Shown: positions 49,800 through 61,420 of the stretch, piece by piece | Position numbering within the stretch: the first letter of the stretch is position 1 | How the letters are laid out: every line of letters begins with the position of its first letter | Assembly (NCBI GenBank): GCA_004352715.1 | Contig: SCFE01000050.1 | Span: 239,342-303,341 of the forward strand | Source of the DNA: Hofstenia miamia | Taxonomy: Eukaryota > Xenacoelomorpha > Acoela | Direction: 5' to 3' | Length of the DNA: 64,000 nt | Program-made: the position numbers and the translations under genes | The notes under the pieces: generated by a model | What the model was told of the DNA's origin: nothing | Database searches by the model: none | What the model saw: the letters and a program-made list of their open reading frames with translations, nothing else

Positions 49800-51386
49800 T
49801 ATGGTCCTCAGAAGGTACTACACAAGGTGACCCACTCGCGATGCTAATGTACGGGATTGCAACTCTGCCACTGAAATTCCATCAAAAGGTCTGATATAAT
49901 AAATAGATGGTATGTTGATGATGGAAATATCGTTGGCCCTCTTCATGAGCTGCGAGAAACCTATATGAAGCTTATAGTAGATGGAACGGCATATGGCTAC
50001 TTTGTAAATCCACCAAAATGCCAATTGATAGTCAACCAAAATATGAAAGAAGAGGCCTATAAATTATTCAAATCAACTAATGTAAAAATTACCCTCGGTA
50101 CAAGAGTTCTTGGTTCTGTAATTGGAAATACAGAATATTGCGACTTGTTTTGTAATGAAAAAGTAAACACCTATCTTAATATTCTGAGGAAGCTAGGCGA
50201 ATTCTCGAAAAGTTCACCTCACACGTCATATTCATGCCTTACNNNNNNNNNNNNNNNNNNNNNNNNNNNNNNNNNNNNNNNNNNNNNNNNNNNNNNNNNN
50301 NNNNNNNNNNNNNNNNNNNNNNNNNNNNNNNNNNNNNNNNNNNNNNNNNNNNNNNNNNNNNNNNNNNNNNNNNNNNNNNNNNNNNNNNNNNNNNNNNNNN
50401 NNNNNNNNNNNNNNNNNNNNNNNNNNNNNNNNNNNNNNNNNNNNNNNNNNNNNNNNNNNNNNNNNNNNNNNNNNNNNNNNNNNNNNNNNNNNNNNNNNNN
50501 NNNNNNNNNNNNNNNNNNNNNNNNNNNNNNNNNNNNNNNNNNNNNNNNNNNNNNNNNNNNNNNNNNNNNNNNNNNNNNNNNNNNNNNNNNNNNNNNNNNN
50601 NNNNNNNNNNNNNNNNNNNNNNNNNNNNNNNNNNNNNNNNNNNNNNNNNNNNNNNNNNNNNNNNNNNNNNNNNNNNNNNNNNNNNNNNNNNNNNNNNNNN
50701 NNNNNNNNNNNNNNNNNNNNNNNNNNNNNNNNNNNNNNNNNNNNNNNNNNNNNNNNNNNNNNNNNNNNNNNNNNNNNNNNNNNNNNNNNNNNNNNNNNNN
50801 NNNNNNNNNNNNNNNNNNNNNNNNNNNNNNNNNNNNNNNNNNNNNNNNNNNNNNNNNNNNNNNNNNNNNNNNNNNNNNNNNNNNNNNNNNNNNNNNNNNN
50901 NNNNNNNNNNNNNNNNNNNNNNNNNNNNNNNNNNNNNNNNNNNNNNNNNNNNNNNNNNNNNNNNNNNNNNNNNNNNNNNNNNNNNNNNNNNNNNNNNNNN
51001 NNNNNNNNNNNNNNNNNNNNNNNNNNNNNNNNNNNNNNNNNNNNNNNNNNNNNNNNNNNNNNNNNNNNNNNNNNNNNNNNNNNNNNNNNNNNNNNNNNNN
51101 NNNNNNNNNNNNNNNNNNNNNNNNNNNNNNNNNNNNNNNNNNNNNNNNNNNNNNNNNNNNNNNNNNNNNNNNNGTTGAGCATAGCTCCTTCACTGCCTTG
51201 ATCTTTGCGACGACTGGAGGATGCAGCCGCTCAACTCATAAGACCATTAAGCAAATTGCTCTGAAAGTAGCCGAGAAGAGGAAGGAGTCCTACTCAGATG
51301 TAATCAGGCATCTCAGAACTGAAATCAGCGTTGCACTTCTGAGAAGCACAATATTGTGTCTGCGTGGTTTGAGAGCGCTCAAATAA
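49800..51386 (+). pseudogene. Reverse-transcriptase ORF remnant interrupted by gap
   Basis: Before the gap: SSEGTTQGDPLAMLMYG, a frameshift, then RWYVDDGNIVGPLHELRE and GYFVNPPKCQLIVN, the RT active-site box and following region. After the gap: SSFTALIFATTGGCS and ISVALLRSTILCLRG. I know this pairing from RT-bearing repeats common in invertebrate genomes; the superfamily (LINE or DIRS-like) I leave open. 931 Ns at 50243-51173 remove the middle, and reading frames through the Ns are meaningless. Confidence 0.7.
50243..51173. other. Assembly gap
   Basis: 931 unknown bases. Confidence 0.99.
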
Positions 51387-52527
51387 AGTATTCCAATAGA
51401 AAACTCAATTGCTGCCGTGTGCACGGAAACGAGGATTATATAACAATGCTAGCAATTTTACTTTAAAGCTGGACTTATGACATTTCTCTCATTCAAATTG
51501 CTTTATTACTTAGTTGCAGAAATCACATACATGTCACATGTATAGAAAACAATCCTCGCATACAATTACATATTTTTGATAAAGTGCATACACTGCAAAC
51601 GAATGAAGCTACTTATGAAGAGGATATAGACAAACTACATAATTTAATGCTTAATTGAACTTTAGTATTCTTAACATGGGAAATTTTAGTTATTAGTAAC
51701 AAAATAATTGTATTTTTAACTGTATAGATGATTTTGAATGATTGTAATTATAAAAATTTAATCGAATAAAAAAGTTTATTTGTTAATTAAATTAATATAT
51801 ACTTGTAATTGTTTATGAGATTATAAAAGCACAACAGCAATCGTTAAATGATTTAGACTACATTTTGTACATTAGGTATTAAAACAACTTAGGAACATTT
51901 TCTAAATATATAAATAAATAGCTTAAATTACAATTTTCAGAAACTGATAAAATAAAATAAATACTTCTTCAGGGCGGTTTACTCATTGTATTAAATTTAA
52001 CATTTATATCTCGCAATATGCAATTAGGAAAACCGGATTTTAACAAAATTTCCCTATTAAATGTTTTAAAATCATATAGAGATTGAGATTTTTTCAAACA
52101 ATATCCGATCTTCTTAGAGTTTCTAAAGCATAGCATTAGAGAGAACACCAATATATTTTAATTTTCCTATTGGTGATTTTTTTTTATCTTTTCGAACAAA
52201 ATTACTTGTCTTTGCGAATATTTAATTTTCCTTTTGATGATTTTTTTGTTTTTTCGAGCAAGGATATTAAACGTGTACAAACATTATGAAATTTTTATAT
52301 TATTTTGTAATCACATGTGACAATTTAGTAATATTAACTTTTTAAAATACAAAAATAACTTACATTATTGAATGAATTCAACCGTCACCACTTGAATCTT
52401 TGTGAAAACTGAATAATGTTTTAAAATTAAGATATCTTTCCATCATAAGCATTAAACAAAATGCAAGCTTCATGACAGTTTTAGTATAAACTCTAAAAAA
52501 GGAGAAAGAAAAACGTGCATACACTTA

Positions 52528-54400
52528 AATTCGACATTTCTTTGTTGTATATTCAGAGCTTTTTGTATTTCGAAGTGTTAATGGTTTTGTTTTTATGTAT
52601 TTTATTTAATATCGCACGTAAATACCAATTTTATGTAGTTGAATGATAAATTTTACTATTTGCTGAAAAGATTACGCAATATATAGAATACACTTAATAA
52701 ACATCGTTTGACAAGATGATTTCTACTGCTAATTTATATTCTCCTGTACATAAAGATAATTCTCCTAACATTTAAGTTTGTAATAAATGAAAGTTATGTA
52801 TGAATGTATTGACAAACTCTGCAGAGAAACATTATTAATTTGTAAAGATGCTCATGTTAAGACTTTTATTAAATGTTTAAGAAAGCTATATGTATATATG
52901 GATAAATATACCTTTTGTATATATATACATACAATATAAGTTCTGTTAAATATAAAACATTTTCTGGGTAATAACAAGAATTTATGAAATTTAATACTAG
53001 TGCTATTATTAAGTGTACATAGCAAGTTCATTAACAAAAAATATATGATTATTTCAATATACTAGTCTTTTCAATGGTCTAAAACTACAAACGTACACCT
53101 TAAAATTATTTATAGTTTTTTTGTAATGCATGAATATTCACATCTTTAGCCACCCCCCCTCATTATTCATGAATTATATGTGGGCAATGACTCATCAACT
53201 AGCACACGTCAATCAATTTATATACATGTATGCGGACGCTTTTTGCTGAAATTGCAAAAGCAAGTTTCNTGAAGATTAAGAAATAAAATAAACTCCGAAG
53301 AATTTATTGTTCATCAAATTTCTAGTTAATTTCAAAGCTATTTATTTAAAATTTCTAAAGTACCTGCCGATTTTGAATTTCAAATAATTCTTCTGCCAAT
53401 ATGGCTGTTCATACGTAAGCGTTATTTCGCTTCTAGCAATTTATCAAATGTTACTTGATCGGCTAACAAGTTTCTCTTAATTTGCACAATATTGTAGCTT
53501 AGTTGCATCTTTACAAAATGAATAGAATCATAACTAAATTTTACAATAATATTTTTGATTGTATTTAATCACTATAATTGTTCGACGTTAATCCTTCTTC
53601 TGTTGCAGCTATTATTTTGGGATGATGCTACATTAAATTCGACATTTCCTTGTTGTATATTCAGAGTTTTTTGTATTTCGAAGCGTTAATGGTTTTTTTA
53701 TGTATTTTATTTAATATCGCACGTAGATACACATTTTAAGGCATTCTACAAATTACATTATGAAGTTGAACGATAAATTTTACTATTTGCTGAAAAGATT
53801 ACGCAATATATAAAATACACTTAATAAACATCGTTTGACAAGATGATTTCTACTGCTAATTTATATCCTCCTGTACATAAAGATAATTCTTCCAACATTT
53901 AAGTTTGTAATAAATGAAAGTTATGTATGAATATACTGACAAACTCTGCAGAGAAACATTTTTAACTTGTAAAGACGCTCATGTTAAAACTTTTATTAGA
54001 TGTTTAAGAAAGCTATATGTATATATGGATAAATATACCTTTTGTATATATATACATACAATATAAGTTCTGTTAAATATAAAACATTTTCTGGGTAATA
54101 ACAAGAATTTATGAAATTTAATACTAGTGCTATTATTAAGTGTACATAGCAAGTTCATTAACAAAAAATATATGATTATTTCAATATACTAGTCTTTTCA
54201 ATGGTCTAAAACTACAAACGTACACCTTAAAATTATTTATAGTTTTTTTGTAATGCATGAATATTCACATCTTTAGCCACCCCTCCTCATTATTCATGAA
54301 TTATATGTGGGCAATGACTCATCAACTAGCACACGTCAATCAATTTATATACATGTATGCGGACGCTTTTTGCTGAAATTGCAAAAGCAAGTTTCAGCAA
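52528..54400. repeat. Direct duplication of about 0.75 kb with an insert between copies
   Basis: 52528-53268 and about 53633-54398 match closely; the second has about 24 extra bases near 53740. N at 53269 ends the first copy. The 61-codon frames in both copies are identical but show no protein features. Confidence 0.8.
53290..53630 (+). mobile_element. Diverged fragment of Gypsy element 2 leader/gag start
   Basis: Shares an ordered set of matches with 55920-56225: AAAGTACCTG.CGATTT, TCTGCCAA.ATGGC, CGACGTTA, and TTTGG.ATGATGCTACA. In the 56-kb copy this covers the sequence just before and after the gag ATG. Confidence 0.6.
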
Positions 54401-55047
54401 AATTTTTTTGGTGACAGATTACAAAGTATTACAATGATTACAAAGAACAAAAAAATCACCAAAAGGAAAATTAAATATTCCCAAAGGCAAGTAATTTTTG
54501 TTCGAAAAGATAACAAAATCACTAAAAGGAAAATTAAAATATATTGGTATTTTCTCTAATGCTATGCTTTAGAAACTCTAACAAGGTCGGATATTGTTTC
54601 AAAAAATCTCAATCTCTATATGATTTTAAAACATTTAATAGGGAAATTTAGTTAATATCCGGTTTTCCTAATTGCATATTGCGAGATATAAATGTCATAT
54701 TTGAATACAATGAGTAAACCGCCCTGAAGAAGTATTTATTTCATTTTATCAGTTTCTGATAATTGTAATTTAAGCTATTTATTTCTATATTTAGAAAATG
54801 TTCCTAAGTTGTTTTAATACCTAATGTACAAAATGTAGTTTAAATCATTTAATGATTGCTGTTGTGTTTTTATAATCTCAAAAACAATTGTAACATCCTC
54901 TACCAGGCATTACTACTGTTTATCCTTTGTTACTATATGACATTAGTTGTATCTTTGCGGGTAGGGATTTAGTAACTAGATACTGTTTGGCTTTTGTTTA
55001 CTTCTGTTAACATAACGTAACCAGATTTAATTATTCACTATTTAGGT

Positions 55048-55325
55048 GACGAAGCCATACAGCAATCTCTCCAAAGATTGATAGTGGGCACCTGCCTGAA
55101 GCTGATCTCCACATCCAGTTTCACCAGTCCATNATTGTTTCCACACTCCTTATTACTTTGGTAAATGTGCATTGCGGACTATCTCGTTCGTATCACTCAA
55201 TCTCCTTTTCGAGTGTTTTCTGCATGTTTTTCAGTAATGCTGACGAAGCCATACAGCAATCTCTCCAAAAATTGATAGTGGGCACCTGCCTGAAGTTGAT
55301 CTCCACATCCAGTTTCACCAGTCCA
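55048..55325. repeat. Direct repeat of about 90 bp beside a single N
   Basis: GACGAAGCCATACAGCAATC starts the copies at 55048 and 55231; both continue to CACCAGTCCAT. N at 55133 ends the first copy. Confidence 0.85.
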
Positions 55326-55994
55326 TTAGTGATCCATTTGGTTGAGTTCCACCTCTCAGCTCAGCAATATAACTTATGTGTACCCTATCCTAGCTCAGTG
55401 TATACTCAAGACAAGACACAATTCGACTTAGACTCTATTTTGAAAAGTGTTTTATGAATATGCAACCGGACTTGTTACTAGCTGCTCTATTAATATTACA
55501 TATGTAGCCATCACCGACATGTATTGTCTTTAATTAATTATTTTAGTAATTGGCTTGCTAACCTACATTTAATAATTAATACATGCTCGGTCACTTTATC
55601 GGTCACGTTATAGTCAATAATTTGGATCTAAAGTATTATAGATATAATTCCTACGTTTCGGTCATCCAACCGTATTTCGAATCTATTATAATTAATACAT
55701 GTACTAAATGATCGATAGTCAAATAAACGAGAGAAAAACCCCTATACCTAACATAAGTGCACTTTCATGATCTGGCACAAAGACCTTAGAATCGATCTCG
55801 TGATGGATCCAGACCACTACTAAATACAACTAGTTTAGATGGACATTGTATTAAATAATCAAACCGTATCAATAGAACGATGTAAGAATTCCGAATAAAA
55901 TTTTTTATCAATTGCTTACAGTGAGTTTAATCTATTTATAGTAATTTTGGAAAAGTACCTGTCGATTTCAAATTTAAACTCTTCGTCTGCCAAG

Positions 55995-56790
55995 ATGGCG
56001 GCTAAAAATAATGGAAGCGACTTTGCCCCCTTGGTTTTGCCAAAAAGTATTATTATCGACAGATACTAATCTCTCATAGTTGACACTTGTTTTGACTTGG
56101 TTGCATAATACAAATTAATCTAACTGATCGTATAATTTTACAATATTTCTAATCATAATTTGTTTCGATCTTATTCTCTTTCTAAATCGACGTTAGCAGC
56201 TTGGTTAATTTGGATGATGCTACATGATGATAAGGAAAAGCTTCGAATTTTACCAGCGTGTCTGGACGAATTCATATTGGTACTGTTACTGATATCTGTC
56301 GAAGGTAACGACAACTTTTAGTTCGGCTTTGAACAGGTAAAAAAAGTTTGGGCTGCTGCTACTAAACGACCAGCTAATCCAGAGAAACAATTTATGGAAA
56401 TAACCATTGACCAACCATCACAAATCTCATCAGCAGTACAAGGGATGAAATGGCTGGCAGAATACCTTAATTTTGGTGATAATATCATTGTTCAACGTAT
56501 ACTTGGTGCTGTTTCCAACAAATTAAAGCCAAGAGTGGTCATGTTCTTGGAAGCCAATAAGTCAGCCACTACAGATGATTTAGTTAGATTTTTGATCAAG
56601 ATTCCAGATGAACCTGAAACTATGGGAATATGTGCTACTGGTTCTTTTTTCCGTTATTGTAAGAAGATGGGAAACGAAATACAGTTTTGTCCTGTTCTAC
56701 CGGATCTGTCGAAAGTGACTTCCTAAATGTGGAAAACAGGCCACATGAAAAGCAATTGCAAGATATCTCAGAATTCAAAAACTAGTTGTG
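55995..56790 (+). pseudogene. Gypsy element 2 gag
   Basis: ATG at 55995 opens MAAKNNGSDFAPLVLP and soon stops. The frame resumes near 56200 (AAWLIWMMLHDD). An open stretch at 56394-56726 has a capsid-like helical region, followed by a partial zinc knuckle, WKTGHMKSNCK, in which the first cysteine pair is lost or shifted. Confidence 0.65.
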
Positions 56791-56849
56791 GCTGCAGGGT
56801 CCTCCTTTAGCACTGCAGCCAATATCCCTATCAAAGCATATCTTCAACC

Positions 56850-57250
56850 TGCTGTTTGGATAGCGGATCTCCGTTTTCATTTATCAATTGTGAGTGGTTG
56901 CATACCCTAGGAGCAGCGAAACTATTTAACCAGCCTGTCAAGTTCAAAATTTGGTATCTGTCAATGGTAACATTTTCACGGCTGATAAACAAGTATCGCT
57001 AATTGCTGAAACTCCTAAAGATAAAGTTTCATTGGATTTTTTATTATTAAATCACCCATTTCGGTTATTATTTCGAGGATTCGCTAATGAAGTTAGGATG
57101 TTCTATTAATTACGCCGATAAGACAGTTACTTTTCAGTCTCCTACACCTATAAGTACGATCGATGATAACATTAAACTTAGTAACTCCCAGTTCCTTAAA
57201 CAGTTCGCTTTAGGCAAGTGGGCAGCCCACAAACCACTGAAGGATTTGTT
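56850..57250 (+). pseudogene. Gypsy element 2 protease
   Basis: CLDSGSPFSFINCEWL gives a D-S-G active site; downstream frames hold remnants up to the RT. Stops occur throughout. Confidence 0.55.
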
Positions 57251-57259
57251 GTTAGAATT

Positions 57260-58120
57260 CTGAGACGTATTCTCGTGTTCTCAAGAAGATATAGGTCGAA
57301 CTAGCTTCGTATGTCACAAGATTAATACAGGTGATGAGGGACCTATTTTTATTAGACCATTTAGACGCATTCGAGTCGAAAATAAAGTCATAAATAGTCA
57401 TGTTCAATCGATGTTGAAACACGATATTATTGAGGAGGCACAATCTGAATGGAATTCGCCAGTCTTTCTGGTTCCCAAGAAGGTCAATACTAAGAGATTC
57501 GTAGTTGATTTCAGGTCTCTTAATGCTATCACCAAAAAGGACAAGTTCACAATACCTCATATTGATGATGCTTTAGATGAAATATCAGATTCAAAATGGT
57601 TCTCACTAATTGATCTACATCTGGTTATTGGCAGGTACCCTTGAACACAGAGGATCGCACCAAAACAGCTTTCCAAACGACCGAAGGACATTTTCAAATT
57701 AAGGTTATGCCATTTGGCCTGAGTAAAATGGGAGCCACTTTCCAGCATATAGTCAAAGGGTTGAAAATTCCCGTTTACGTGGATGATGGCATGGAACATA
57801 CTAAGTCTGTTGATAATATAAGCAAATTACGCGAGTTATTTTGCCGTCTGAGAGATGCTAATCTAACACTCAAACCCTCCAAAAGCAAATTCGGACAAAA
57901 AGAAGTCAAATATCTTGGTTTCGTTGTCGGCAAAGGCGTTATTAAACCTGATCCCGAGAAAACTCTTGTATATAAAATTTCGAGGTACCTACAACACCAG
58001 CTATGTTACAGACATTTCTTGGTGCACATTCTATTTTCGGTTTATTCACAAATTTGCGCTTATTGCACAACCGCTATACGAGATCCAGTTCAAGTCTCCA
58101 AAGGCCTTCACTAGATGCTG
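57260..58120 (+). pseudogene. Gypsy element 2 reverse transcriptase
   Basis: Frame 57411-57644 has VQSMLKHDIIEEAQSEWNSP, RFVVDFRSLNAIT and SLIDLH. A shift at about 57630 leads to 57641-58114, with FQIKVMPFGLSKMGATFQ, VYVDDG (Y-x-D-D) and KYLGFVV. The catalytic aspartates are kept, but the frame is broken at the LHxGYWQ motif. Confidence 0.88.
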
Positions 58121-58199
58121 GAATGATGTTCATCTCAATGCATTTGTTAGGCATTGTCAGAAGATTCCAACCCGAAACAACCAAATTTTCAGAAACCAT

Positions 58200-58520
58200 T
58201 TAACATCGAAATTGACGCGTCTAGTATCGGCTGAGGTGCGGCTCTTTCAAGACTCAACCTGAAAACCTGTCGCATTTGCCAGTCATAAATTCTCGTCAGC
58301 GGAGCGTAATTATTCCACTACTGACCGAGAATTTTTTGCTCTGCAATGGGCTGTTATCAAGTTTCACCCATATGTTCACGGTCTTTTACGAGGAAGGCCT
58401 AACAATGGACGACAGGCCCGATATCCGCAGAATCTATGTGAGTACGATTTCAACTTGTGTTACATCCGCGGTATGGCAAATATAGTTGCGGATGCTCTAA
58501 GTCGGTCCATGCCCTCCATG
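58200..58520 (+). pseudogene. Gypsy element 2 RNase H
   Basis: Broken frames with IEIDAS, ALQWAVIKFHPYVHG and YDFNLCYIRGMANIVADALS, the end of Gypsy RNase H (family: I.Y..G..N..ADALSR). Several in-frame stops. Confidence 0.75.
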
Positions 58521-58559
58521 CTGAATCTATTGGCGCATGAATTTATTCCTGAAAACAGT

Positions 58560-59415
58560 GTATTGGCCGTGTCACTAGTGAATAACCAAACGGACGAAAA
58601 CGACATTATCGCTAAGTACCATAATGCTGGACATTTTTGTCTTGATAAAAATCGCCATGCCTATTGGAAGCAGGACATAGAGAGGATTTATTAACCAGTG
58701 TGATACATGCGGTCATAAGTCATATGGATGTTCAAAGAGATTACAAGGCGAGCTTCCACAAGACACTCTTCCTTGAGAGTTCATATGCATCAATTTGGTC
58801 GACCAACTGAGAAATGGTGTTCATGGGGAAAGATTCGTTCTTACGATGATTGATTTGGCGTCCAGATGGCCTTTGAGAGCAGTAAATGCTCAGTCCGTTA
58901 CTAATGCTTTTCTTAAGAACTGGATTTGGAAACATGGCGCTCCTCACATCATTCTCTCTGATTGGGGTACACAATTCACTTCCCGGGTATTCAATGAATT
59001 GATGAAAACTTTTAATATTACCAAGTCTCAAACAACAGCTTATAATCCCAAAGGTAATGGAATGATTGAGCGCGTACATCGCAAGTTCAAAGATTGTCTA
59101 TGTTGTGATGAGAAAAATTGGGTTGATGCTCTACCACACACTGTTTTTCAATTAAACACTTCAATCAGTTCCTCCTCACAAGCATCGCCATTTAATATTC
59201 TTTATCGTGGTTCCCCAACATATCCGTTCTATTGGCTAAAAAATAACTCAGCTTTTAAAAAGAATTGTTCACGTTTACGGTGTCCTCGTTTTATCCAATC
59301 GAAAGCAAACGTTCCAGCAGATTCCCTGTCCCCACGTTTTTTGGAGCGAATCATGGTCTCGGATCGTATATCTAAGCAAATGGTTAGATGCATTTATGGC
59401 ACCGTCATTCGGTAA
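58560..59415 (+). pseudogene. Gypsy element 2 integrase
   Basis: The zinc-binding N-terminus (KYHNAGHFCLDKN) is in a separate frame from the core, 58795-59415: TMIDLASRWP, ILSDWGTQFTS and NGMIERVHRKFK, complete DD35E with 35 residues between the second D and the E. The core is open to its stop at 59415, but the link to the N-terminal part is broken. Confidence 0.85.
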
Positions 59416-59449
59416 CATCCTATGGATGGCTCTTTTGAAAATGGGAGAG

Positions 59450-60012
59450 TGTTAAGATGTATAATTGCATTTGTGTTAGTGCCTGTTATGTCATACCTGG
59501 AACTTGTTGTATGGCATTGGTAACATAGATTGATTTTATGTTTCGCTTTACACGGTTGTGTTTAACAGCGTAGTTGTCTTTTACATCTAAATTCTGCTTT
59601 TCAACTTCAGTCTGTAATTCGAAATCCCCACCAAAGTTCTGAACTAATATTTGTGTTTATAAGAGAAAGATAACTCCATGTAGATGCAGATTAACTGAAT
59701 CCTCTGTCAAATTGGCTCCTGTTATAATCGAAATGTGAACCAATCTGTCCCTAAGATTTATCTCTATTTTGCTTAATTTCTTTTTATTTTATTCATAATA
59801 TTAATTTGTTCACCATTTTCAACTATTCACTAGGAAACTTATCATTTTGTATATTCGTTTCTATAAGCCAATGTCTACATTTTTCAAAATATTTAACTTA
59901 TTAAATGCAAATAGAACTGTATTGTTGTACAAATATACTGAAGTAAATAATTACATTAAAGACAAATATTGAAAGATAGTTATCAAAACGCAAACATTGT
60001 TATTTCTCTTCT
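59450..60012 (+). other. Probable 3' LTR of Gypsy element 2 and promoter side of the receptor gene
   Basis: Starts TGTTAAGATG directly after a purine tract. The LTR end could not be placed because no second copy was recognised. Confidence 0.4.
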
Positions 60013-60891
60013 ATGCGTTGTTCACATATATTAAAAACCTTAGCTTTCTTATATATCGCTGATGATGTTGTTCGTTTTATAGGATTTTCCACATGCTTGA
60101 TTCTATTTTTAAAGGTTTATAAAAAATGCACGCAAAATGGAAAAAATTTTGCTGTGGCATTTCAAATGATTCTTTTCTGCGCATATTGTGCAGTGGTACT
60201 TCTGGTAACACTTTTATATAAAGATCCATTGAACATGAAAAATGGCATTCCAAGACTAACAGCATTTATCATTTTTGATACTGCCCTTGAATTTTCATTT
60301 CTTCACTGCATGGATTTAATTTTCATATTTTTTGCTTACCAATCTATTCTAGCAGGAATTTTGCCTTTTAAATATCAACAACAGAAGATAGCTGTTTTAG
60401 GAATTTGCATTGGTAGCATTTTTGCAGTTTCATATATTCTCAAGGCCATCATCTACATTGTTTTCATAAATATTGCTACCAAAAGAGAGCAATATATGGC
60501 TGAAGAATTCTATAATAAATTAGTTTCTGTTGGATCTCTGATAATGAATATTATGGGTCTTATAGTGCTGCATAAGACTAAAAGTCCTACACAAACAGCG
60601 CAAATCATGTATGAAGACCGCAGCACAATCGAGTTTACAGGAGAAGAATGCATAAGAAGCAATGTCTATAGGCATGTGCATCTAGTCTTTGGATATCAAG
60701 GAATCTTAACTTCTTTCTTCAATATATTTGATCATTTCTTACTTCATAAAATAACTTCAGTTATGTTGAAGATTACAAATTGCTATACACATATGGCTAT
60801 AGTTGTCTATTCTATTTGCTTCATCACTTTATTGGGTGTTGTATTTCCCATGATAATTTTATTGATTTTAATCTGTAAACGCGTTTCATGA
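60013..60891 (+). CDS. Seven-helix membrane protein, GPCR-like, single exon
   Basis: 292 codons without intron or break. Hydrophobic segments lie at about residues 18-36, 46-69, 85-117, 126-155, 169-185, 223-245 and 260-288, consistent with seven membrane helices; loops are short and charged (KKCTQNGKN, KREQYMAEE), and the C-terminus is short and basic (ICKRVS). An AATAAA signal at 60958-60963 follows the stop by about 70 bp. Intronless, lineage-specific serpentine receptors of this size are common chemoreceptors in nematodes and other invertebrates, but I cannot place it in a named family and see no DRY-type motif. A transporter-like or orphan protein is possible. Confidence 0.7.
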   Translation: MRCSHILKTLAFLYIADDVVRFIGFSTCLILFLKVYKKCTQNGKNFAVAFQMILFCAYCAVVLLVTLLYKDPLNMKNGIPRLTAFIIFDTALEFSFLHCMDLIFIFFAYQSILAGILPFKYQQQKIAVLGICIGSIFAVSYILKAIIYIVFINIATKREQYMAEEFYNKLVSVGSLIMNIMGLIVLHKTKSPTQTAQIMYEDRSTIEFTGEECIRSNVYRHVHLVFGYQGILTSFFNIFDHFLLHKITSVMLKITNCYTHMAIVVYSICFITLLGVVFPMIILLILICKRVS

Positions 60892-60957
60892 ATTTTAATT
60901 TCACTAAAAATAATTATCCCTTGTATTGATTTTTACCAAATTTGTTTCTGACTTTTT

Positions 60958-60963
60958 AATAAA
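60958..60963 (+). terminator. Polyadenylation signal AATAAA
   Basis: Canonical hexamer 67 bp after the stop of the seven-helix gene. Confidence 0.6.
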
Positions 60964-60995
60964 CATACATGTATAAAAAATATTTAACTTAGAAA

Positions 60996-61420
60996 AATTA
61001 CCATTTTGCCAAAAGATTTGGTAAGATAATTGACATTAGGAACACAGTCAGCTCGTGTTGTTCCCAGTACATTTGAAAGAGTCCTAAACCCTCTAATTTG
61101 TTTGGAGCACACTTTGTTTTGAAGTGAATGGATAGATTGTAGTGTCACAAATGTGGCAGGATTTTGGGATGTTTTTTCATTTTGAAAACTTGGACAAAAT
61201 GTAGACCAATTCACTACATGTAAGAGAATTATATTATTTCCTTTCGTTTTTATACAGCAAATTCCGAGCCTGTGAATAAGTAGGCTTTAATGTAGGTAAT
61301 CGACTTTTTTGCTTAGTAAATTTAGCATTTTTTAATTGTGTTGGTAAGATCAGTGACATTAGGAACATGGTCAGTTGGTGTTGTACGAAGAATATTTGAA
61401 AGAGCCACGATATTGAATTC
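60996..61420 (-). other. Pair of related minus-strand coding-like segments (possible exons)
   Basis: Segments at about 61345-61420 and 61010-61090 share the pattern LSN(I/V)L.TT..D.VPNV..LT in the same frame, each with plausible splice acceptors. The second is part of an open frame of 76 codons ending at a GTAATT donor. Unknown family. Could be exons of an internally duplicated gene or a repeat. Confidence 0.3.

Larger units (their letters stand above)
43516..49800. other. Long AT-rich stretch without recognised genes
   Basis: Contains a roughly 95-bp tandem repeat at 46100-46340 and a 0.7-kb duplicated block at 47137-48598. No coding signal worth reporting. Confidence 0.5.
51805..54888. mobile_element. 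Element with long terminal inverted repeats (about 450 bp)
   Basis: 51805-52262 and 54440-54888 are inverted copies of each other, e.g. GAGATTATAAAAGCACAACA on the left against the complement of TGTTGTGTTTTTATAATCTC on the right. Each arm also contains two direct subrepeats of the form TTTAATTTTCCTTTTG..GATTTTTTTG. The interior has no coding frame of note and contains a direct duplication with an N. Could be a foldback or other long-TIR DNA transposon. Confidence 0.6.
55995..59449 (+). mobile_element. Second Gypsy-type retrotransposon, decayed
   Basis: Plus-strand order is gag, protease, RT, RNase H, integrase, then a polypurine-like AAAATGGGAGAG followed by TGTTAAGATG, the probable start of a 3' LTR at 59450. 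Protein motifs differ clearly from the element at 28-36 kb, so it is a separate family. The 5' LTR was not identified. Numerous stops and shifts. Confidence 0.85.

Noticed and set aside
50219-51193. Long open frames across 50.2-51.2 kb on both strands
   Set aside because: They consist of the 931 unknown bases of the gap; only the ends are sequence.
52852-53037. Identical 61-codon frame seen twice (also 53979-54164)
   Set aside because: Identity follows from the DNA duplication; hydrophobic, low-complexity translation without start context.
55158-55457. 99-codon frame at 55.2 kb
   Set aside because: Partly made of the duplicated segment next to an N; no family recognised.
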